Shown here piece after piece: positions 34,880 through 44,685 of a stretch of DNA of 64,000 nt. This DNA comes from Chitinophaga agri (GTDB lineage: Bacteria > Bacteroidota > Bacteroidia > Chitinophagales > Chitinophagaceae). Location of the stretch: the NCBI RefSeq assembly GCF_010093065.1, contig NZ_CP048113.1, positions 6,342,001 through 6,406,000 of the forward strand, in the 5' to 3' direction. Position 1 is the first letter of the stretch, and the number at the start of each line of letters is the position of its first letter. The translations under genes were made by a program, and so were the position numbers. A model generated the notes under the pieces. The model was not told the DNA's origin. It saw only the letters and a program-made list of their open reading frames with translations, and did not search any database.

Positions 34880-36148
34880 ATGCGCAATCGCTCCGGATTA
34901 AACACGATAGTACTATTATTCATACTTCTATTACTGGATATCTATGTTTTTATGGCCGTAAGGGCCATCTTCAGGGGCGCTTCCACGCGGGTCCGCAACA
35001 TAGTTTTTGGTGCCTACTGGGCGGTGTCCGCGCTGGTACTTATCACGGTTGGCCTGTTGCCCTACCTGAGCTGGCAGGACTGGCCTGCGAATACCCGTTC
35101 CTATATCCTGACCGTTATTTTCGGGATTGTCTTTGCGAAGGTGCTGGCAGCTGTGTTCCTCCTGCTGGACGATCTCCGTCGTGGGGTACAATGGATCATC
35201 CGCCGTTTCAGTAAGAAGAAAGAGGTCGCTATCCCGGCTAATGCGATCTCCCGTTCCCGCTTCTTCTCGCAGGTAGCCCTGCTGCTGGGAGGTGGTATGT
35301 TTGCCACTCTGATGTACGGTTTGTCCAATAAATACAATTACCGGGTGCATAAACTGAAACTGAGCTTTAAGAATCTGCCACCCGCATTCAAAGGACTGCG
35401 GATTGTACAGATATCTGATATTCATTCGGGTAGTCTGACCGACCGGGAAGCCGTGATCAAAGGTGTTGAAATGATCAATGCGCAGCAGGCCGACCTGGTA
35501 CTATTTACCGGCGACCTGGTAAACGACCGCGCTACCGAAATGGATAGTATGATGGATGTCTTCAACAAGATCAAGGCGCCCATGGGAGTATATTCTACCC
35601 TGGGTAACCACGACTACGGCGATTATTACGCCTGGCCCGATAAAAATGAGACGACCGGCTACAGCGCCCTGCGTGAACAGAACCTGGAAAGACTGAAGCA
35701 GATACATGCTGAAATTGGCTGGAAGCTGCTGATGAACGAACACGTTGTGCTGGAAAGGAACGGTCAGCAGATTGGTTTACTGGGAATTGAGAACTGGAGT
35801 GCTATGAGCCGCTTCCCTAAATACGGCGATATGAAGAAGGCACATGCCGATACAGCCCACCTGCCGTTTAAAATACTGATGTCACACGATCCGACCCATT
35901 GGGATGCAGAAGTAAGACCTGTATATCCTGATATTGACCTCATGCTGGCTGGCCATACACATGGTATGCAGTTCGGTGTGGAGATCCCTGGTTTCAAATG
36001 GAGCCCTGCACGCTTTATCTATAAGGAATGGGCAGGGCTGTATAAAGAAGGGAAGCAGCATCTCTATGTGAACAGGGGCTTCGGCTTTCTGGGCTACCCT
36101 GGCCGTGTAGGCATCCTGCCAGAGATCACCGTCATAGAGCTCGCCTGA
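34880..36148 (+). CDS. Membrane-anchored metallophosphoesterase (YkuE/YaeI type)
   Basis: About 422 residues. Four N-terminal membrane helices (about 8-28, 40-62, 75-95, 125-145) are followed by a calcineurin-like domain (about 165-415): ISDIHSGS, FTGDLVND, LGNHDYGDY, MSHDPTHWDAE, AGHTHGMQFG. The layout resembles YkuE/YaeI enzymes, some of which act on UDP-diacylglucosamine or other phospholipid-linked substrates; the substrate here is unknown. The start at 34880 begins the first helix and follows a good -7 box. The last metal motif is followed by GFGFLGYPGRVG, typical of this subgroup. Confidence 0.88.
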   Translation: MRNRSGLNTIVLLFILLLLDIYVFMAVRAIFRGASTRVRNIVFGAYWAVSALVLITVGLLPYLSWQDWPANTRSYILTVIFGIVFAKVLAAVFLLLDDLRRGVQWIIRRFSKKKEVAIPANAISRSRFFSQVALLLGGGMFATLMYGLSNKYNYRVHKLKLSFKNLPPAFKGLRIVQISDIHSGSLTDREAVIKGVEMINAQQADLVLFTGDLVNDRATEMDSMMDVFNKIKAPMGVYSTLGNHDYGDYYAWPDKNETTGYSALREQNLERLKQIHAEIGWKLLMNEHVVLERNGQQIGLLGIENWSAMSRFPKYGDMKKAHADTAHLPFKILMSHDPTHWDAEVRPVYPDIDLMLAGHTHGMQFGVEIPGFKWSPARFIYKEWAGLYKEGKQHLYVNRGFGFLGYPGRVGILPEITVIELA

Positions 36149-36162
36149 TCACCTTTACTGGT

Positions 36163-36197
36163 CCCTGTCGGTACTTAGGTAATGATCGCCGACAGGG
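36163..36197. other. Inverted repeat after the metallophosphoesterase gene
   Basis: CCCTGTCGG (36163-36171) and CCGACAGGG (36189-36197), 17-nt loop, no T-run. Possibly a weak terminator. Confidence 0.4.
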
Positions 36198-36208
36198 GCG
36201 TAGTTTCC

Positions 36209-36239
36209 ATCGACTATTCCATAGGGCCTATCGACTATT
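36209..36239. promoter_or_regulatory. Direct repeats ATCGACTATT spaced 21 bp
   Basis: Identical 10-mers at 36209-36218 and 36230-36239, two helical turns apart, 34 bp upstream of the next start codon. The spacing suggests a tandem-site regulator. Confidence 0.5.
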
Positions 36240-36272
36240 TACCCTATCTTGCAGCTGTAAAATGCCTCATGC

Positions 36273-37235
36273 ATGCGCTGCTGCTTTATATTTATACTGC
36301 TGTTATGTAGTCAGGCTGCCATGTGCCAGTCCCTAGCCGAGTTGGAACGACAACTGGATTCTTTGCTTAAAAAGCAGGAAAAGAGTGAGTTGATCGTGGG
36401 AGTTGGGTATGGTAATAGTCCCGCCTATGGTAAGAAAACACAGACGTACGAGACGCCTGTCGTGATGAAGCCATTCCTCTCTCCGAATGTTTCCTATTAT
36501 CATAAGTCGGGGTTATTCGCAAACGTTAGTTCCTATTACCTGTTTCAGGCCATCGGTAAGCCGTGGTTTGAATGGGACTTTTCACTGGGGTATGACTACA
36601 CCAGGAACCGCAAGTTCCTAACGGGCATATCCTATACACGTTACATCTTCACCGATTCTTCCGATATACCGGTGACGCCTATCAATAACGAGTTGTTCGC
36701 ATATTTCTATTACCGCGACTGGTGGTTGCAACCAGGGGTAAGCCTGGACCTGGGCTGGGGAAGTGCGGATGAATCAATTGCAGGTGGCCGGTTGAGTCGC
36801 ACGTTGTCCGGAAAGGACTTCAATGTGGTAGCCGCTGTGCGCCATCCGTTTGTTTTTATCGATGTGCTTAAACATGATGATGCCATTTTGCTGACGCCCT
36901 CCGTTGGACTCACCATGGGGACCGCCAATTATTACAGTAACCTGAAATCCTTTCAATATATCTCCCGTTCCCCCAAGCTGCATTCAGAGTGGAATAAGCA
37001 TCCATGGCGTGATGCCGACGGGCCACCAGTGAATGATCCTGCGAAACAGGCGTTCATGAATGCACAGACTAAAACGGGTTTTGAAATGAGGGCGGTAGAC
37101 CTTACCGTCAATGCTTCCTATGTCATTGGTAAACTGACCATTTCTCCGTCCTATACCGTTTTCAAACCTTTTCAGGGTGATGATAAAAGTCTGATCGGTT
37201 ACTTCACCGCAAGACTGGGGCTTACGTTTAAATAA
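36273..37235 (+). CDS. Outer-membrane beta-barrel-like protein of unknown function
   Basis: A 320-residue protein with a short signal peptide (about 1-19, ending AAMCQ). A helical LAELERQLDSLLKKQEK stretch follows, then a long run of amphipathic strands with aromatic girdles (SGLFANVSSYYLFQ, WWLQPGVSLDLGWG) ending IGYFTARLGLTFK; the final aromatic residue fits an outer-membrane barrel. I do not recognise a named family. It has its own upstream region with tandem repeats. Confidence 0.72.
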   Translation: MRCCFIFILLLCSQAAMCQSLAELERQLDSLLKKQEKSELIVGVGYGNSPAYGKKTQTYETPVVMKPFLSPNVSYYHKSGLFANVSSYYLFQAIGKPWFEWDFSLGYDYTRNRKFLTGISYTRYIFTDSSDIPVTPINNELFAYFYYRDWWLQPGVSLDLGWGSADESIAGGRLSRTLSGKDFNVVAAVRHPFVFIDVLKHDDAILLTPSVGLTMGTANYYSNLKSFQYISRSPKLHSEWNKHPWRDADGPPVNDPAKQAFMNAQTKTGFEMRAVDLTVNASYVIGKLTISPSYTVFKPFQGDDKSLIGYFTARLGLTFK

Positions 37236-37425
37236 TTACACTTCTCCACACGTTATTGAATTTTATATTTATTATTTGCGCATTTCCATGTGTTAATAAA
37301 AATAGCACACATTTTGCTATTTGTTGGCTAGGGGTATGCTTTGTGAGGAACGTTATATTATTCGGGACAGAAAAGCCTTTAATTCAAACATATATTATCA
37401 CCTCTTTTGAAAAAATAATAACTAT

Positions 37426-38043
37426 ATGAAAAAACTGTTTCTCGCTATCGCGGTATTAAGTGTGACTGCTGTTTCCACTGTAAATGCACAAACAAGATTC
37501 TTAAGATTCGGTATTAAAGGGGGCGCAAACCTGGGGAAACTGGATGGCCAGGGATACAAGGACGGCTTTAATCTCGGTTACCACCTGGGTGGCTTTGCAC
37601 AGGTAAATCTCTCACAGGCTTTTGGTGTACAGGGTGAATTGATCTTCTCTTCTTCCACTGTAAAAACAACCAACGATTTCAACCAGGTGATCAACCCGGA
37701 AAACCTGAACGATCCATCGAACAATGACAAAAAAATTAAGCTGAACTATCTGAGTATTCCGATCCTGGCAAACATTTCCCTGGGTACTCCCCGTGTGAAA
37801 CTGCAGGTAGGTCCGCAGTTCAGTGCACTGGTTAGCGACAAGAACGTGATCAAAGGTGCGGAAGATGCATTCAAAGGTACTGACGTTTCCGGCGTAGCTG
37901 GTCTGTGGTTCCAGCTGCCGATCGTTAATATCAGCGCCCGTTACGTAGTTGGCTTCACTGACGTGAAAGGCATTAACACCGTAACTGATCGTGGTAACTG
38001 GAAAAACCAGGCCATCCAGCTGGGTGTAGGTGTGACCTTATAA
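37426..38043 (+). CDS. Porin-like outer-membrane beta-barrel protein (PorT-type family)
   Basis: A 205-residue exported protein with a signal peptide (about 1-21, ending VNAQ). LRFGIKGGANLGKLDG opens the barrel, and segments such as LGYHLGGFAQVNLS, LNYLSIPILANISLG and KLQVGPQFSALVS are typical of the outer-membrane beta-barrel family that includes PorT-like proteins. It is probably an eight-stranded barrel. The specific role is unknown. It ends at a good terminator. Confidence 0.83.
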   Translation: MKKLFLAIAVLSVTAVSTVNAQTRFLRFGIKGGANLGKLDGQGYKDGFNLGYHLGGFAQVNLSQAFGVQGELIFSSSTVKTTNDFNQVINPENLNDPSNNDKKIKLNYLSIPILANISLGTPRVKLQVGPQFSALVSDKNVIKGAEDAFKGTDVSGVAGLWFQLPIVNISARYVVGFTDVKGINTVTDRGNWKNQAIQLGVGVTL

Positions 38044-38066
38044 TCAAAAACAGTCAGATCATATTG

Positions 38067-38099
38067 AAAGTCGTCCGCCAAAGGCGCGACGACTTTTTT
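38067..38099 (+). terminator. Terminator after the porin-like gene
   Basis: AAAGTCGTC(CGCC) pairs with (GGCG)GACGACTTT with a one-base bulge, followed by a T-run. Confidence 0.85.
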
Positions 38100-38160
38100 A
38101 ATTTTATCATTTTGGGTTCGTGGCATTATACTTGACAATATACCTATGCTTATAAAAAAG

Positions 38161-38202
38161 AAAGGAAAAGTGGTCGCAGGCTGACAATTTGACCGCTTTC
38201 CT
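38161..38202 (+). promoter_or_regulatory. Imperfect hairpin in the lon leader
   Basis: AAAGGAAAAGTGGTC (38161-38175) faces GACCGCTTTCCT (38191-38202), imperfect complement, ending 15 nt before the lon ATG. A regulatory role is a guess. Confidence 0.35.
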
Positions 38203-38217
38203 ATTTAAACTACGCAG

Positions 38218-40620
38218 ATGAATAAATTCTATTTTGCAAACTCGGAAGAAGAGATGGAGTTCATGCCCATTATACCTTTAAATGAAGAGACTGATGGGCT
38301 GGAAGACGAGAACATACCTGATGAACTGGCGTTATTGCCACTTAGAAATACAGTACTTTTTCCTGGTGTAGTATTGCCGATCACTGTTGGCAGAGATAAA
38401 TCCATAAAGGCAGTGAATGATGCCTATAAGGCAGATAAGCTGATCGGTGTTGTTGCGCAGAAAGATAGTACCGTCGAGGATCCAAACCTCGTTGATCTTA
38501 CCAATGTCGGCACCGTAGCCCGCATTGTCAAATTAATAAAAATGCCGGATGGTGGCACTACCATCATTATCCAGGGACGTAAACGTTTTAAGATCAGTGA
38601 AATAGTAGCGGAAGAACCTTACTTTAAGGCTAAGATCGAACTGCTGCAGGATGAAATCGTTACAGATGATCCTGAGTTTGACGCTTACATCTCCTCTATC
38701 AAAGACCTGGCGGGCCAGATCATTCAACTGTCACCCAACCTGCCATCTGAAGCCAGCATCATTTTAAAGAACATTGAAAATGAATCTTTCCTGGTGCACT
38801 TTGTGTCTTCAAACCTGAACTGTGACCTGAAAGACAAACAGCAGCTGCTGGAGATCAACAACCTGCGCACCCGTGCGGAATTATTACTGAAACTCCTGCA
38901 GGTGGAATTACAGCTTGCAGAACTCAAAAATAAGATCACCAACAAGACCAAGGCCGACCTTGATAAACAGCAACGGGAATACTTCCTGCAGCAACAGCTG
39001 AAATCCATCAAGGAAGAACTGGGTGGTGATAGCAACGACCGTGAGGTGAAGGAACTCCAGCGTAAAGCAGAGTCTAAGAAATGGACAGAAGCAGCAGCTG
39101 AACTGTTCCGTAAGGGCATTGAGAAGTTGGAGCGTATGCACCCCAGCACACCTGATTATTCAATAGTGTACAATCACCTGGACCTGATGCTGGACCTGCC
39201 ATGGAAAGAATATACTGAGGACAGTTACGATCTGAAAAAGGCGAAAAAGATCCTGGACAATGACCACTATGGGATGGACAAGATCAAGGAACGTATACTG
39301 GAATATTTGGCCGTGCTGAAACTGAAAGGCGACATGAAATCTCCGATCCTGTGTTTCGTTGGCCCTCCGGGTATTGGTAAAACTTCTCTCGGACGTTCCA
39401 TTGCCAGCGCGATCGGTCGTAAATATGTAAGGCTCAGCCTTGGCGGTCTGCATGACGAAAGTGAGATCAGAGGTCACCGTAAGACTTATATCGGTGCGAT
39501 GCCGGGCCGTTTATTGCAGTCTATCCGCAAGGTAAAAACCTCCAATCCGGTAATGATCCTGGATGAGATTGACAAGATCGGTAATGACCACCGGGGAGAT
39601 CCAAGTTCCGCTATGCTGGAAGTGTTGGATCCTGAGCAGAACGGCACATTTTACGACAACTACCTGGAACTGGAATATGACCTGAGTAAGGTGTTGTTCA
39701 TTGCTACTGCGAATAATATCAATGCAATCAGCCCTGCGCTCCGTGACAGGCTGGAGATTATAGACCTGAGCGGTTATTCCATCGAAGAAAAAGTGGAGAT
39801 CGCTAAACGTCACCTGGTGCCGAAGCAGAAGGAAGCACATGGCCTTAAGTCATTGAAAATGCGTATCAGCAATGGTACACTGGAGAAGATAGTAGAGAAT
39901 TACACCCGGGAGAGCGGTGTGCGTGAACTAGACAGACAGCTGGCTTCTATCATGCGTTCCATCGCTAAAGATGTAGCGCTGGAAGAGGAAGTCCCAGATA
40001 GCCTGACAGAAGAGCATATCGAAGAGATCCTGGGTAAAGGACGTTATTCCAACGAGATCTATAAAGTAGGTAACCCACCAGGCGTAGCTGTAGGCCTTGC
40101 CTGGACATACGTGGGCGGTGACATCCTCTTTATTGAGACCAGCCTGAGTGAAGGAAAAGGAGAACTGCGGCTGACCGGTAACCTGGGGAACGTGATGAAG
40201 GAATCTGTTAGTACGGCGCTGAGCTACCTGCAGGCCCATGCAGCAGAATTTAAGATCGATCCTAAGTTATTCACACAGCGTAATGTACACGTACACGTAC
40301 CTGAAGGTGCGGTGCCAAAAGACGGTCCGAGTGCAGGTATTACCATGCTGACGGCCCTGACTTCGGCCTTTACCGGCAGGAAAGTGAAATCTTACCTGGC
40401 TATGACAGGCGAGATCACCCTCCGTGGACAGGTATTGCCTGTAGGTGGTATCAAGGAAAAGATCCTGGCTGCCAAAAGGGCGGGTATCAAGGAAATCATC
40501 CTGTGCTGGCAGAATGAGAAAGATATTAAAGAGATCAACCCGGACTATATCAAGGGACTGAAGTTCCATTTTGTAAAAGAAATGAACCAAGTGATCGATA
40601 TAGCGTTATTAAAGAAGTAA
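38218..40620 (+). CDS. lon: ATP-dependent protease Lon
   Basis: A cytoplasmic AAA+ protease that degrades misfolded and regulatory proteins. The 800 residues comprise an N-terminal substrate-binding LON domain (about 40-235), a coiled-coil (about 240-310), the ATPase with GPPGIGKTS (Walker A, near 380) and [10 protein letters not shown] (Walker B), and the C-terminal protease with PKDGPSAG (catalytic Ser) and [14 protein letters not shown] (catalytic Lys). The first 20 residues are acidic, as in many Bacteroidota Lon proteins. A hairpin sits in the leader and a strong terminator after the stop. Confidence 0.97.
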   Translation: MNKFYFANSEEEMEFMPIIPLNEETDGLEDENIPDELALLPLRNTVLFPGVVLPITVGRDKSIKAVNDAYKADKLIGVVAQKDSTVEDPNLVDLTNVGTVARIVKLIKMPDGGTTIIIQGRKRFKISEIVAEEPYFKAKIELLQDEIVTDDPEFDAYISSIKDLAGQIIQLSPNLPSEASIILKNIENESFLVHFVSSNLNCDLKDKQQLLEINNLRTRAELLLKLLQVELQLAELKNKITNKTKADLDKQQREYFLQQQLKSIKEELGGDSNDREVKELQRKAESKKWTEAAAELFRKGIEKLERMHPSTPDYSIVYNHLDLMLDLPWKEYTEDSYDLKKAKKILDNDHYGMDKIKERILEYLAVLKLKGDMKSPILCFVGPPGIGKTSLGRSIASAIGRKYVRLSLGGLHDESEIRGHRKTYIGAMPGRLLQSIRKVKTSNPVMILDEIDKIGNDHRGDPSSAMLEVLDPEQNGTFYDNYLELEYDLSKVLFIATANNINAISPALRDRLEIIDLSGYSIEEKVEIAKRHLVPKQKEAHGLKSLKMRISNGTLEKIVENYTRESGVRELDRQLASIMRSIAKDVALEEEVPDSLTEEHIEEILGKGRYSNEIYKVGNPPGVAVGLAWTYVGGDILFIETSLSEGKGELRLTGNLGNVMKESVSTALSYLQAHAAEFKIDPKLFTQRNVHVHVPEGAVPKDGPSAGITMLTALTSAFTGRKVKSYLAMTGEITLRGQVLPVGGIKEKILAAKRAGIKEIILCWQNEKDIKEINPDYIKGLKFHFVKEMNQVIDIALLKK

Positions 40621-40693
40621 CATCTCACTGCCGGTTTTTTTAACAGTTGTGACCGGCAATGGATACTAATGTTGATTGTTTTAAGGGTTTAAG

Positions 40694-40739
40694 CCGAAGC
40701 CATTCTCCAGATGACGGGAATGGCTTCGGTATTTTTTTT
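40694..40739 (+). terminator. Terminator between lon and porQ
   Basis: CCGAAGCCATTC (40694-40705) pairs with GAATGGCTTCGG (40718-40729), then a T-run to 40739. It ends only 6 nt before the first porQ ATG. Confidence 0.85.
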
Positions 40740-40745
40740 AGCTTT

Positions 40746-41807
40746 ATGCCTCCTATGAGGAAGATTATCATTGCGCTATTGTTTGCGCTGCCATACCTAT
40801 GTTGCCTGATACCTTCTGCCAGTGCCCAGGTGCTGGGCGGCAAAAACGTCTTCTCTTTCCTGGATCTGCCGGTCTCTCCGCACCTTGCCGCATTGGGTAG
40901 CGTGAACGTGAGTCTGCAGGATAATGATATTGCCCTGTCTTCATTCAGTCCGGCGTTACTGCGTTCTTCCATGCATCAGCACCTGCAGGTTAATTATACC
41001 AATTATCTGGGAGGGGTGAAGTATGGCCATGCGTTATTTGGTTATCACGCAGAAAAGTACCAGACCACTTTCGCCGGGAGTGTACACTATATAGACTATG
41101 GTAAGATCACAGCGACAGATGCAACAGGCGCCGCCCAGGGTACTTTCTGGCCCAGGGATATGGCTATTCAGCTGACCGCCTCGCGCCGTTACCTGGAAAG
41201 ATGGTATTACGGTCTGAGTATACAATACGTGCATTCTTCCTATGAACAATACCGTGCTTCCGGGCTGGCCTTTCATGTAGGCCTGAACTACCAGGACACT
41301 GCCCACCACTGGCAGGCAGGACTGGTGTTTCGTAATATGGGCGTTCAGTTGAAGACTTATACCAAAGGCAATCAGGAGCCACTGCCTTTTGATCTGCAGA
41401 TAGGCATTTCAAAGAAACTGGAAAGTCTGCCGCTTCAGTTTTCTGTTGCCATTCATCATGTGCATCAGTTTGATGTGCGTTATGCGGATCCTGATTTCCA
41501 GGAAGGAACCGTTATTTCGGATGGAGATACGGCTATTACGGGAGGAACGGCTGACAAGATATTCAGACATGTTGTGCTGGCTGCGCAATGGGAGATAGGG
41601 AGATATATTCAGCTGACCGCGGGGTATAATCATCTGCGCCGGCAGGAGCTGGGATTACCGCAGCAGAAGGGCATGAGTGGTTTTTCGGGAGGGATCGGCA
41701 TTATCACGAGGAAATTACAGCTTAGGTATGCACGTTCCTGGTATCAGCGCAGCGAAGCATTGAACCAGTTGGGATTGAATTTACCACTGAAGGAATGGCG
41801 ATATTGA
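40746..41807 (+). CDS. porQ: Type IX secretion system protein PorQ
   Basis: A 353-residue outer-membrane protein needed in the T9SS, in known systems together with PorU, PorV and PorZ in the attachment complex. A signal peptide (about 4-27, ending ASAQ) is followed by VLGGKNVFSFLDLPVSPHLA (split here: GGKNVFSFLDLP and SPHLAALGS), the conserved PorQ start, then a barrel with ITRKLQLRYARSWYQR near the end. ATGs at 40746 and 40755 are both possible. Two T9SS cargo proteins are encoded in this window. The start sits right behind the lon terminator. Confidence 0.88.
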   Translation: MPPMRKIIIALLFALPYLCCLIPSASAQVLGGKNVFSFLDLPVSPHLAALGSVNVSLQDNDIALSSFSPALLRSSMHQHLQVNYTNYLGGVKYGHALFGYHAEKYQTTFAGSVHYIDYGKITATDATGAAQGTFWPRDMAIQLTASRRYLERWYYGLSIQYVHSSYEQYRASGLAFHVGLNYQDTAHHWQAGLVFRNMGVQLKTYTKGNQEPLPFDLQIGISKKLESLPLQFSVAIHHVHQFDVRYADPDFQEGTVISDGDTAITGGTADKIFRHVVLAAQWEIGRYIQLTAGYNHLRRQELGLPQQKGMSGFSGGIGIITRKLQLRYARSWYQRSEALNQLGLNLPLKEWRY

Positions 41808-41866
41808 TGCAGGGGTAAAATAGTATTGAAAAAGGGGGTATGGGAGCCGTTAGGGCGATAGCGCTT

Positions 41867-41910
41867 GTTCGTCGCTTCGCCGTCGCTAGTTCGCCGCTTG
41901 TTCTTCCGGA
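41867..41910. repeat. 11-bp tandem repeat array, four units
   Basis: GTTCGTCGCTT, CGCCGTCGCTA, GTTCGCCGCTT, GTTCTTCCGGA at 41867, 41878, 41889 and 41900. Same unit family as 22607-22647. Confidence 0.75.
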
Positions 41911-41917
41911 GTGCGAA

Positions 41918-41960
41918 TAAAAAAGCCGAATCCTTACTGGTAGCGGATCCGGCTCTCTTT
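41918..41960 (-). terminator. Terminator after pdxJ
   Basis: AGCCGAATCC with GGATCCGGCT, one mismatch, 11-nt loop; on the minus strand a T-run follows. Confidence 0.75.
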
Positions 41961-42010
41961 CGTATCATTCAGTATGATACTATCTTAACTATTTTGAGCA
42001 GAAATAGCGA

Positions 42011-42748
42011 CTATTCAATTTCTGCCAGTTGTCTCTTATACAGCTGAATAGTATTCTCCAGACCCAGGTATAAAGCATCACATACAAGGGCATGTCCGAT
42101 AGAAACTTCTTTCAGCTGCGGAATATGCAGTTTGAAGAAGCGCAGGTTGTCGAGGTTCAGGTCATGACCAGCATTCAGGTCGAGGCCTATCGCTGATGCA
42201 GCGCGGGCAGTATCTTTATAGGCATTGAACAGCTGCAGGTTCTGCGGCTGGGTGCGTGCATTTTCATACTCTTCCGCATATGGGCCGGTATAGAGTTCTA
42301 TACGGTCAGCACCAGCAGTTTTAGCTGCTTCTACCTTATCTACTTCGGCATTCAGGAAGATGGATACACGGATACCGGCTGCTTTAAAGGTACTGATCAC
42401 ATCGCGGAGGAAGGATTGGTTAGCAATGGTATCCCAACCGGTGTTGGAAGTGATCGCATCAGGTGGGTCGGGTACGAGGGTCACCTGATGTGGCTTTACG
42501 GACAGCACCAGGTCGATAAAGTCTTTGGAAGGATATCCTTCGATATTAAATTCAGTCGTTACCAGCGGTTTCAAGTCTATTACGTCCTGGTAGCGGATAT
42601 GCCGTTCATCCGGTCTTGGATGTACGGTAATACCGTCAGCGCCGAAGCGCTCGCAATCCTGCGCTACTTTTAGAATATCCGGCATATTGCCACCACGTGC
42701 GTTACGCAGGGTGGCAAATTTGTTGATGTTTACGCTTAGCTTCGTCAT
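42011..42748 (-). CDS. pdxJ: Pyridoxine 5'-phosphate synthase
   Basis: It condenses 1-deoxyxylulose-5-phosphate with 3-amino-1-hydroxyacetone-phosphate to give pyridoxine phosphate (vitamin B6). The 245-residue TIM barrel shows [46 protein letters not shown] and [14 protein letters not shown], all diagnostic. It is cytoplasmic. A -7 box ends 4 nt before the ATG, so the message is predicted to be leaderless. Confidence 0.96.
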   Translation of the reverse strand: MTKLSVNINKFATLRNARGGNMPDILKVAQDCERFGADGITVHPRPDERHIRYQDVIDLKPLVTTEFNIEGYPSKDFIDLVLSVKPHQVTLVPDPPDAITSNTGWDTIANQSFLRDVISTFKAAGIRVSIFLNAEVDKVEAAKTAGADRIELYTGPYAEEYENARTQPQNLQLFNAYKDTARAASAIGLDLNAGHDLNLDNLRFFKLHIPQLKEVSIGHALVCDALYLGLENTIQLYKRQLAEIE

Positions 42749-42752
42749 ACTG

Positions 42753-42760
42753 CAAAATTA
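42753..42760 (-). promoter_or_regulatory. -7 promoter box of pdxJ
   Basis: TAATTTTG on the minus strand, exact TAnnTTTG, 4 nt before the ATG at 42748. Confidence 0.5.
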
Positions 42761-42811
42761 GTGGAATTACGTGGATACTCCATGGTGATACACGTGGGTT
42801 AATAACTTAAA

Positions 42812-42849
42812 AGCAATAGCCCGCAACGATACTGTTGCGGGCTATTGCT
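42812..42849 (-). terminator. Terminator after ahcY
   Basis: Perfect 16-bp stem AGCAATAGCCCGCAAC / GTTGCGGGCTATTGCT with a 6-nt loop. Confidence 0.85.
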
Positions 42850-42869
42850 AATATAAAGAATATATCAGA

Positions 42870-44198
42870 CTAGTATCTGTAGTATTCTGGTTTGAATGGC
42901 CCTTCAACAGGGATGTTCAGATAAGCGGACTGTGTCGGAGTCAGGATATCCAGTTCAACACCGATCTTCTTCAGGTGCAGACGGGCAACTTTCTCATCCA
43001 GGTGCTTAGGCAGAACGTATACTTTGTTTTCGTATTTGTCTGTGTTCAGCCACAGTTCCAGCTGAGCCAGTGTCTGGTTAGTGAAGGAGTTACTCATCAC
43101 GAAAGATGGGTGACCAGTAGCGCAACCCAGGTTTACCAGGCGGCCTTCAGCCAGCAGGATGATATCTTTACCATCGATAGTGTATTTATCTACCTGAGGT
43201 TTGATCTCAACTTTCGTATTACCGTAGTTTTTGTTCAGCCATGCAACGTCGATCTCGATATCGAAGTGACCGATATTAGATACGATACATTTATCTTTCA
43301 TCAGTTTGAAGTGCTCACCAGTGATGATGTCGCGGCAACCGGTAGTGGTAACGATGATATCAGCTTCTTTAACAGCGTCGTTCATCTTTTTCACTTCGTA
43401 ACCTTCCATCGCAGCCTGCAGTGCACAGATTGGATCGATTTCAGTAACGATTACACGGGCACCTGCACCTCTCAGGGATTCAGCAGAACCTTTACCTACG
43501 TCACCGAAACCGGCAACTACGGCAACTTTACCAGCGATCATGACGTCAGTTGCACGACGGATAGCATCCACACAGGATTCGCGGCAACCGTATTTGTTAT
43601 CGAATTTGGATTTGGTAACGGAGTCGTTGATGTTGATAGCAGGGATAGGCAGGGTACCTTTCTCCATACGCTCGTACAGGCGGTGAACACCAGTAGTGGT
43701 TTCTTCACTCAGACCTTTCACGTGCTGGATCAGCTCAGGATATTTATCAAATACCATGTTGGTCAGGTCACCACCATCGTCCAGGATCATATTCAGCGGA
43801 CGATCAGCTGCACCAAAGAACAGGGTTTGTTCGATACACCAGTCAAATTCCTGCTCATTCAGGCCTTTCCAGGCAAATACGGGAACACCGGCAGCAGCAA
43901 CAGCAGCAGCAGCATGGTCCTGAGTAGAGAAGATGTTGCAGGAGCTCCAGCGTACTTCAGCACCCAGGTGTACCAGGGTTTCGATCAGTACAGCTGTCTG
44001 GATAGTCATGTGAAGACATCCGGCAATGCGTGCGCCCTGTAATGGCTTAGTATTACCATATTCTTCTCTCAGAGACATCAGACCTGGCATCTCTGCTTCT
44101 GCAAGTTCAATTTCCTTACGTCCCCATTCAGCCAGAGACATATCTTTTACCTTGTACGCAAGGTTAAAGTCGATGTTAGAGTTTGCTACTGTAGACAT
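42870..44198 (-). CDS. ahcY: Adenosylhomocysteinase (SAH hydrolase)
   Basis: It splits S-adenosylhomocysteine to adenosine and homocysteine, clearing the by-product of methylation. At 442 residues it has family length. Conserved parts: [44 protein letters not shown] (NAD-binding), [11 protein letters not shown] and the C-terminal PFKPEYYRY with the lysine and tyrosine that close the NAD site. It is cytoplasmic and tetrameric in known cases. Its likely promoter is very near the start, leaving no room for a leader riboswitch. Confidence 0.97.
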   Translation of the reverse strand: MSTVANSNIDFNLAYKVKDMSLAEWGRKEIELAEAEMPGLMSLREEYGNTKPLQGARIAGCLHMTIQTAVLIETLVHLGAEVRWSSCNIFSTQDHAAAAVAAAGVPVFAWKGLNEQEFDWCIEQTLFFGAADRPLNMILDDGGDLTNMVFDKYPELIQHVKGLSEETTTGVHRLYERMEKGTLPIPAININDSVTKSKFDNKYGCRESCVDAIRRATDVMIAGKVAVVAGFGDVGKGSAESLRGAGARVIVTEIDPICALQAAMEGYEVKKMNDAVKEADIIVTTTGCRDIITGEHFKLMKDKCIVSNIGHFDIEIDVAWLNKNYGNTKVEIKPQVDKYTIDGKDIILLAEGRLVNLGCATGHPSFVMSNSFTNQTLAQLELWLNTDKYENKVYVLPKHLDEKVARLHLKKIGVELDILTPTQSAYLNIPVEGPFKPEYYRY

Positions 44199-44214
44199 TC
44201 TATCTTGTTTTTTG

Positions 44215-44222
44215 CAAATCTA
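44215..44222 (-). promoter_or_regulatory. -7 promoter box of ahcY
   Basis: TAGATTTG on the minus strand, exact TAnnTTTG, 16 nt before the ATG at 44198. Confidence 0.5.
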
Positions 44223-44685
44223 GTGTTATTTTATGGGTTTAAACTATGCATTTGTTCTTTTTTTGTATCTGCGAACAGAACACCTGTACTTTTTGTGGGT
44301 GTGCAGACAGTTAAAGCCAGGCGTTTAGATGTTGTCACGCCTACCGGGGTAAACTTTACGGGTTTTTCCAGCCGCCTGCCACATTCGCAACCCCCTGATC
44401 ACTAACAGGTAGCATCGCCTAACGCCGTCTGTCCTTATTATATAATAACAAAACACATAAATTTGTTTGTCTAAGTATAAAAAAACAAATATGTTTGTAT
44501 TTAATATATATGTATTGTCTTTTGTTTTATTAGATAATACTGCAGGTGGTTCCCGGGGGAGGGACTTGTGAATTGTTTGATGAACTGCCAAAAAAAAAAG
44601 GGCATATCATTATCATGCCCCTAGCCATCTTTATTGAGCAATGACTTTTTTAAGTATTTGATGGATATACAACTTTACACGTACT
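44223..44685. other. Gene-free region between ahcY and the Calx-beta gene
   Basis: No credible coding frame. The left part is GC-richer with small hairpins (AGGCGT/ACGCCT near 44326-44347), the middle (44435-44530) is very AT-rich, with a TAAATTTG box at 44458-44465 that could serve the downstream gene. A hairpin at 44600-44620 with an A10 run before it looks like a minus-strand terminator, with no minus-strand gene upstream of it. Confidence 0.6.

Noticed and set aside
42975..44042. 355-codon plus-strand frame inside ahcY
   Set aside because: Antisense to adenosylhomocysteinase; long only because of codon bias.
44199..44260. SAH riboswitch upstream of ahcY
   Set aside because: A good -7 box lies 16 nt from the start codon, leaving almost no leader, and I could not see the riboswitch's conserved core.
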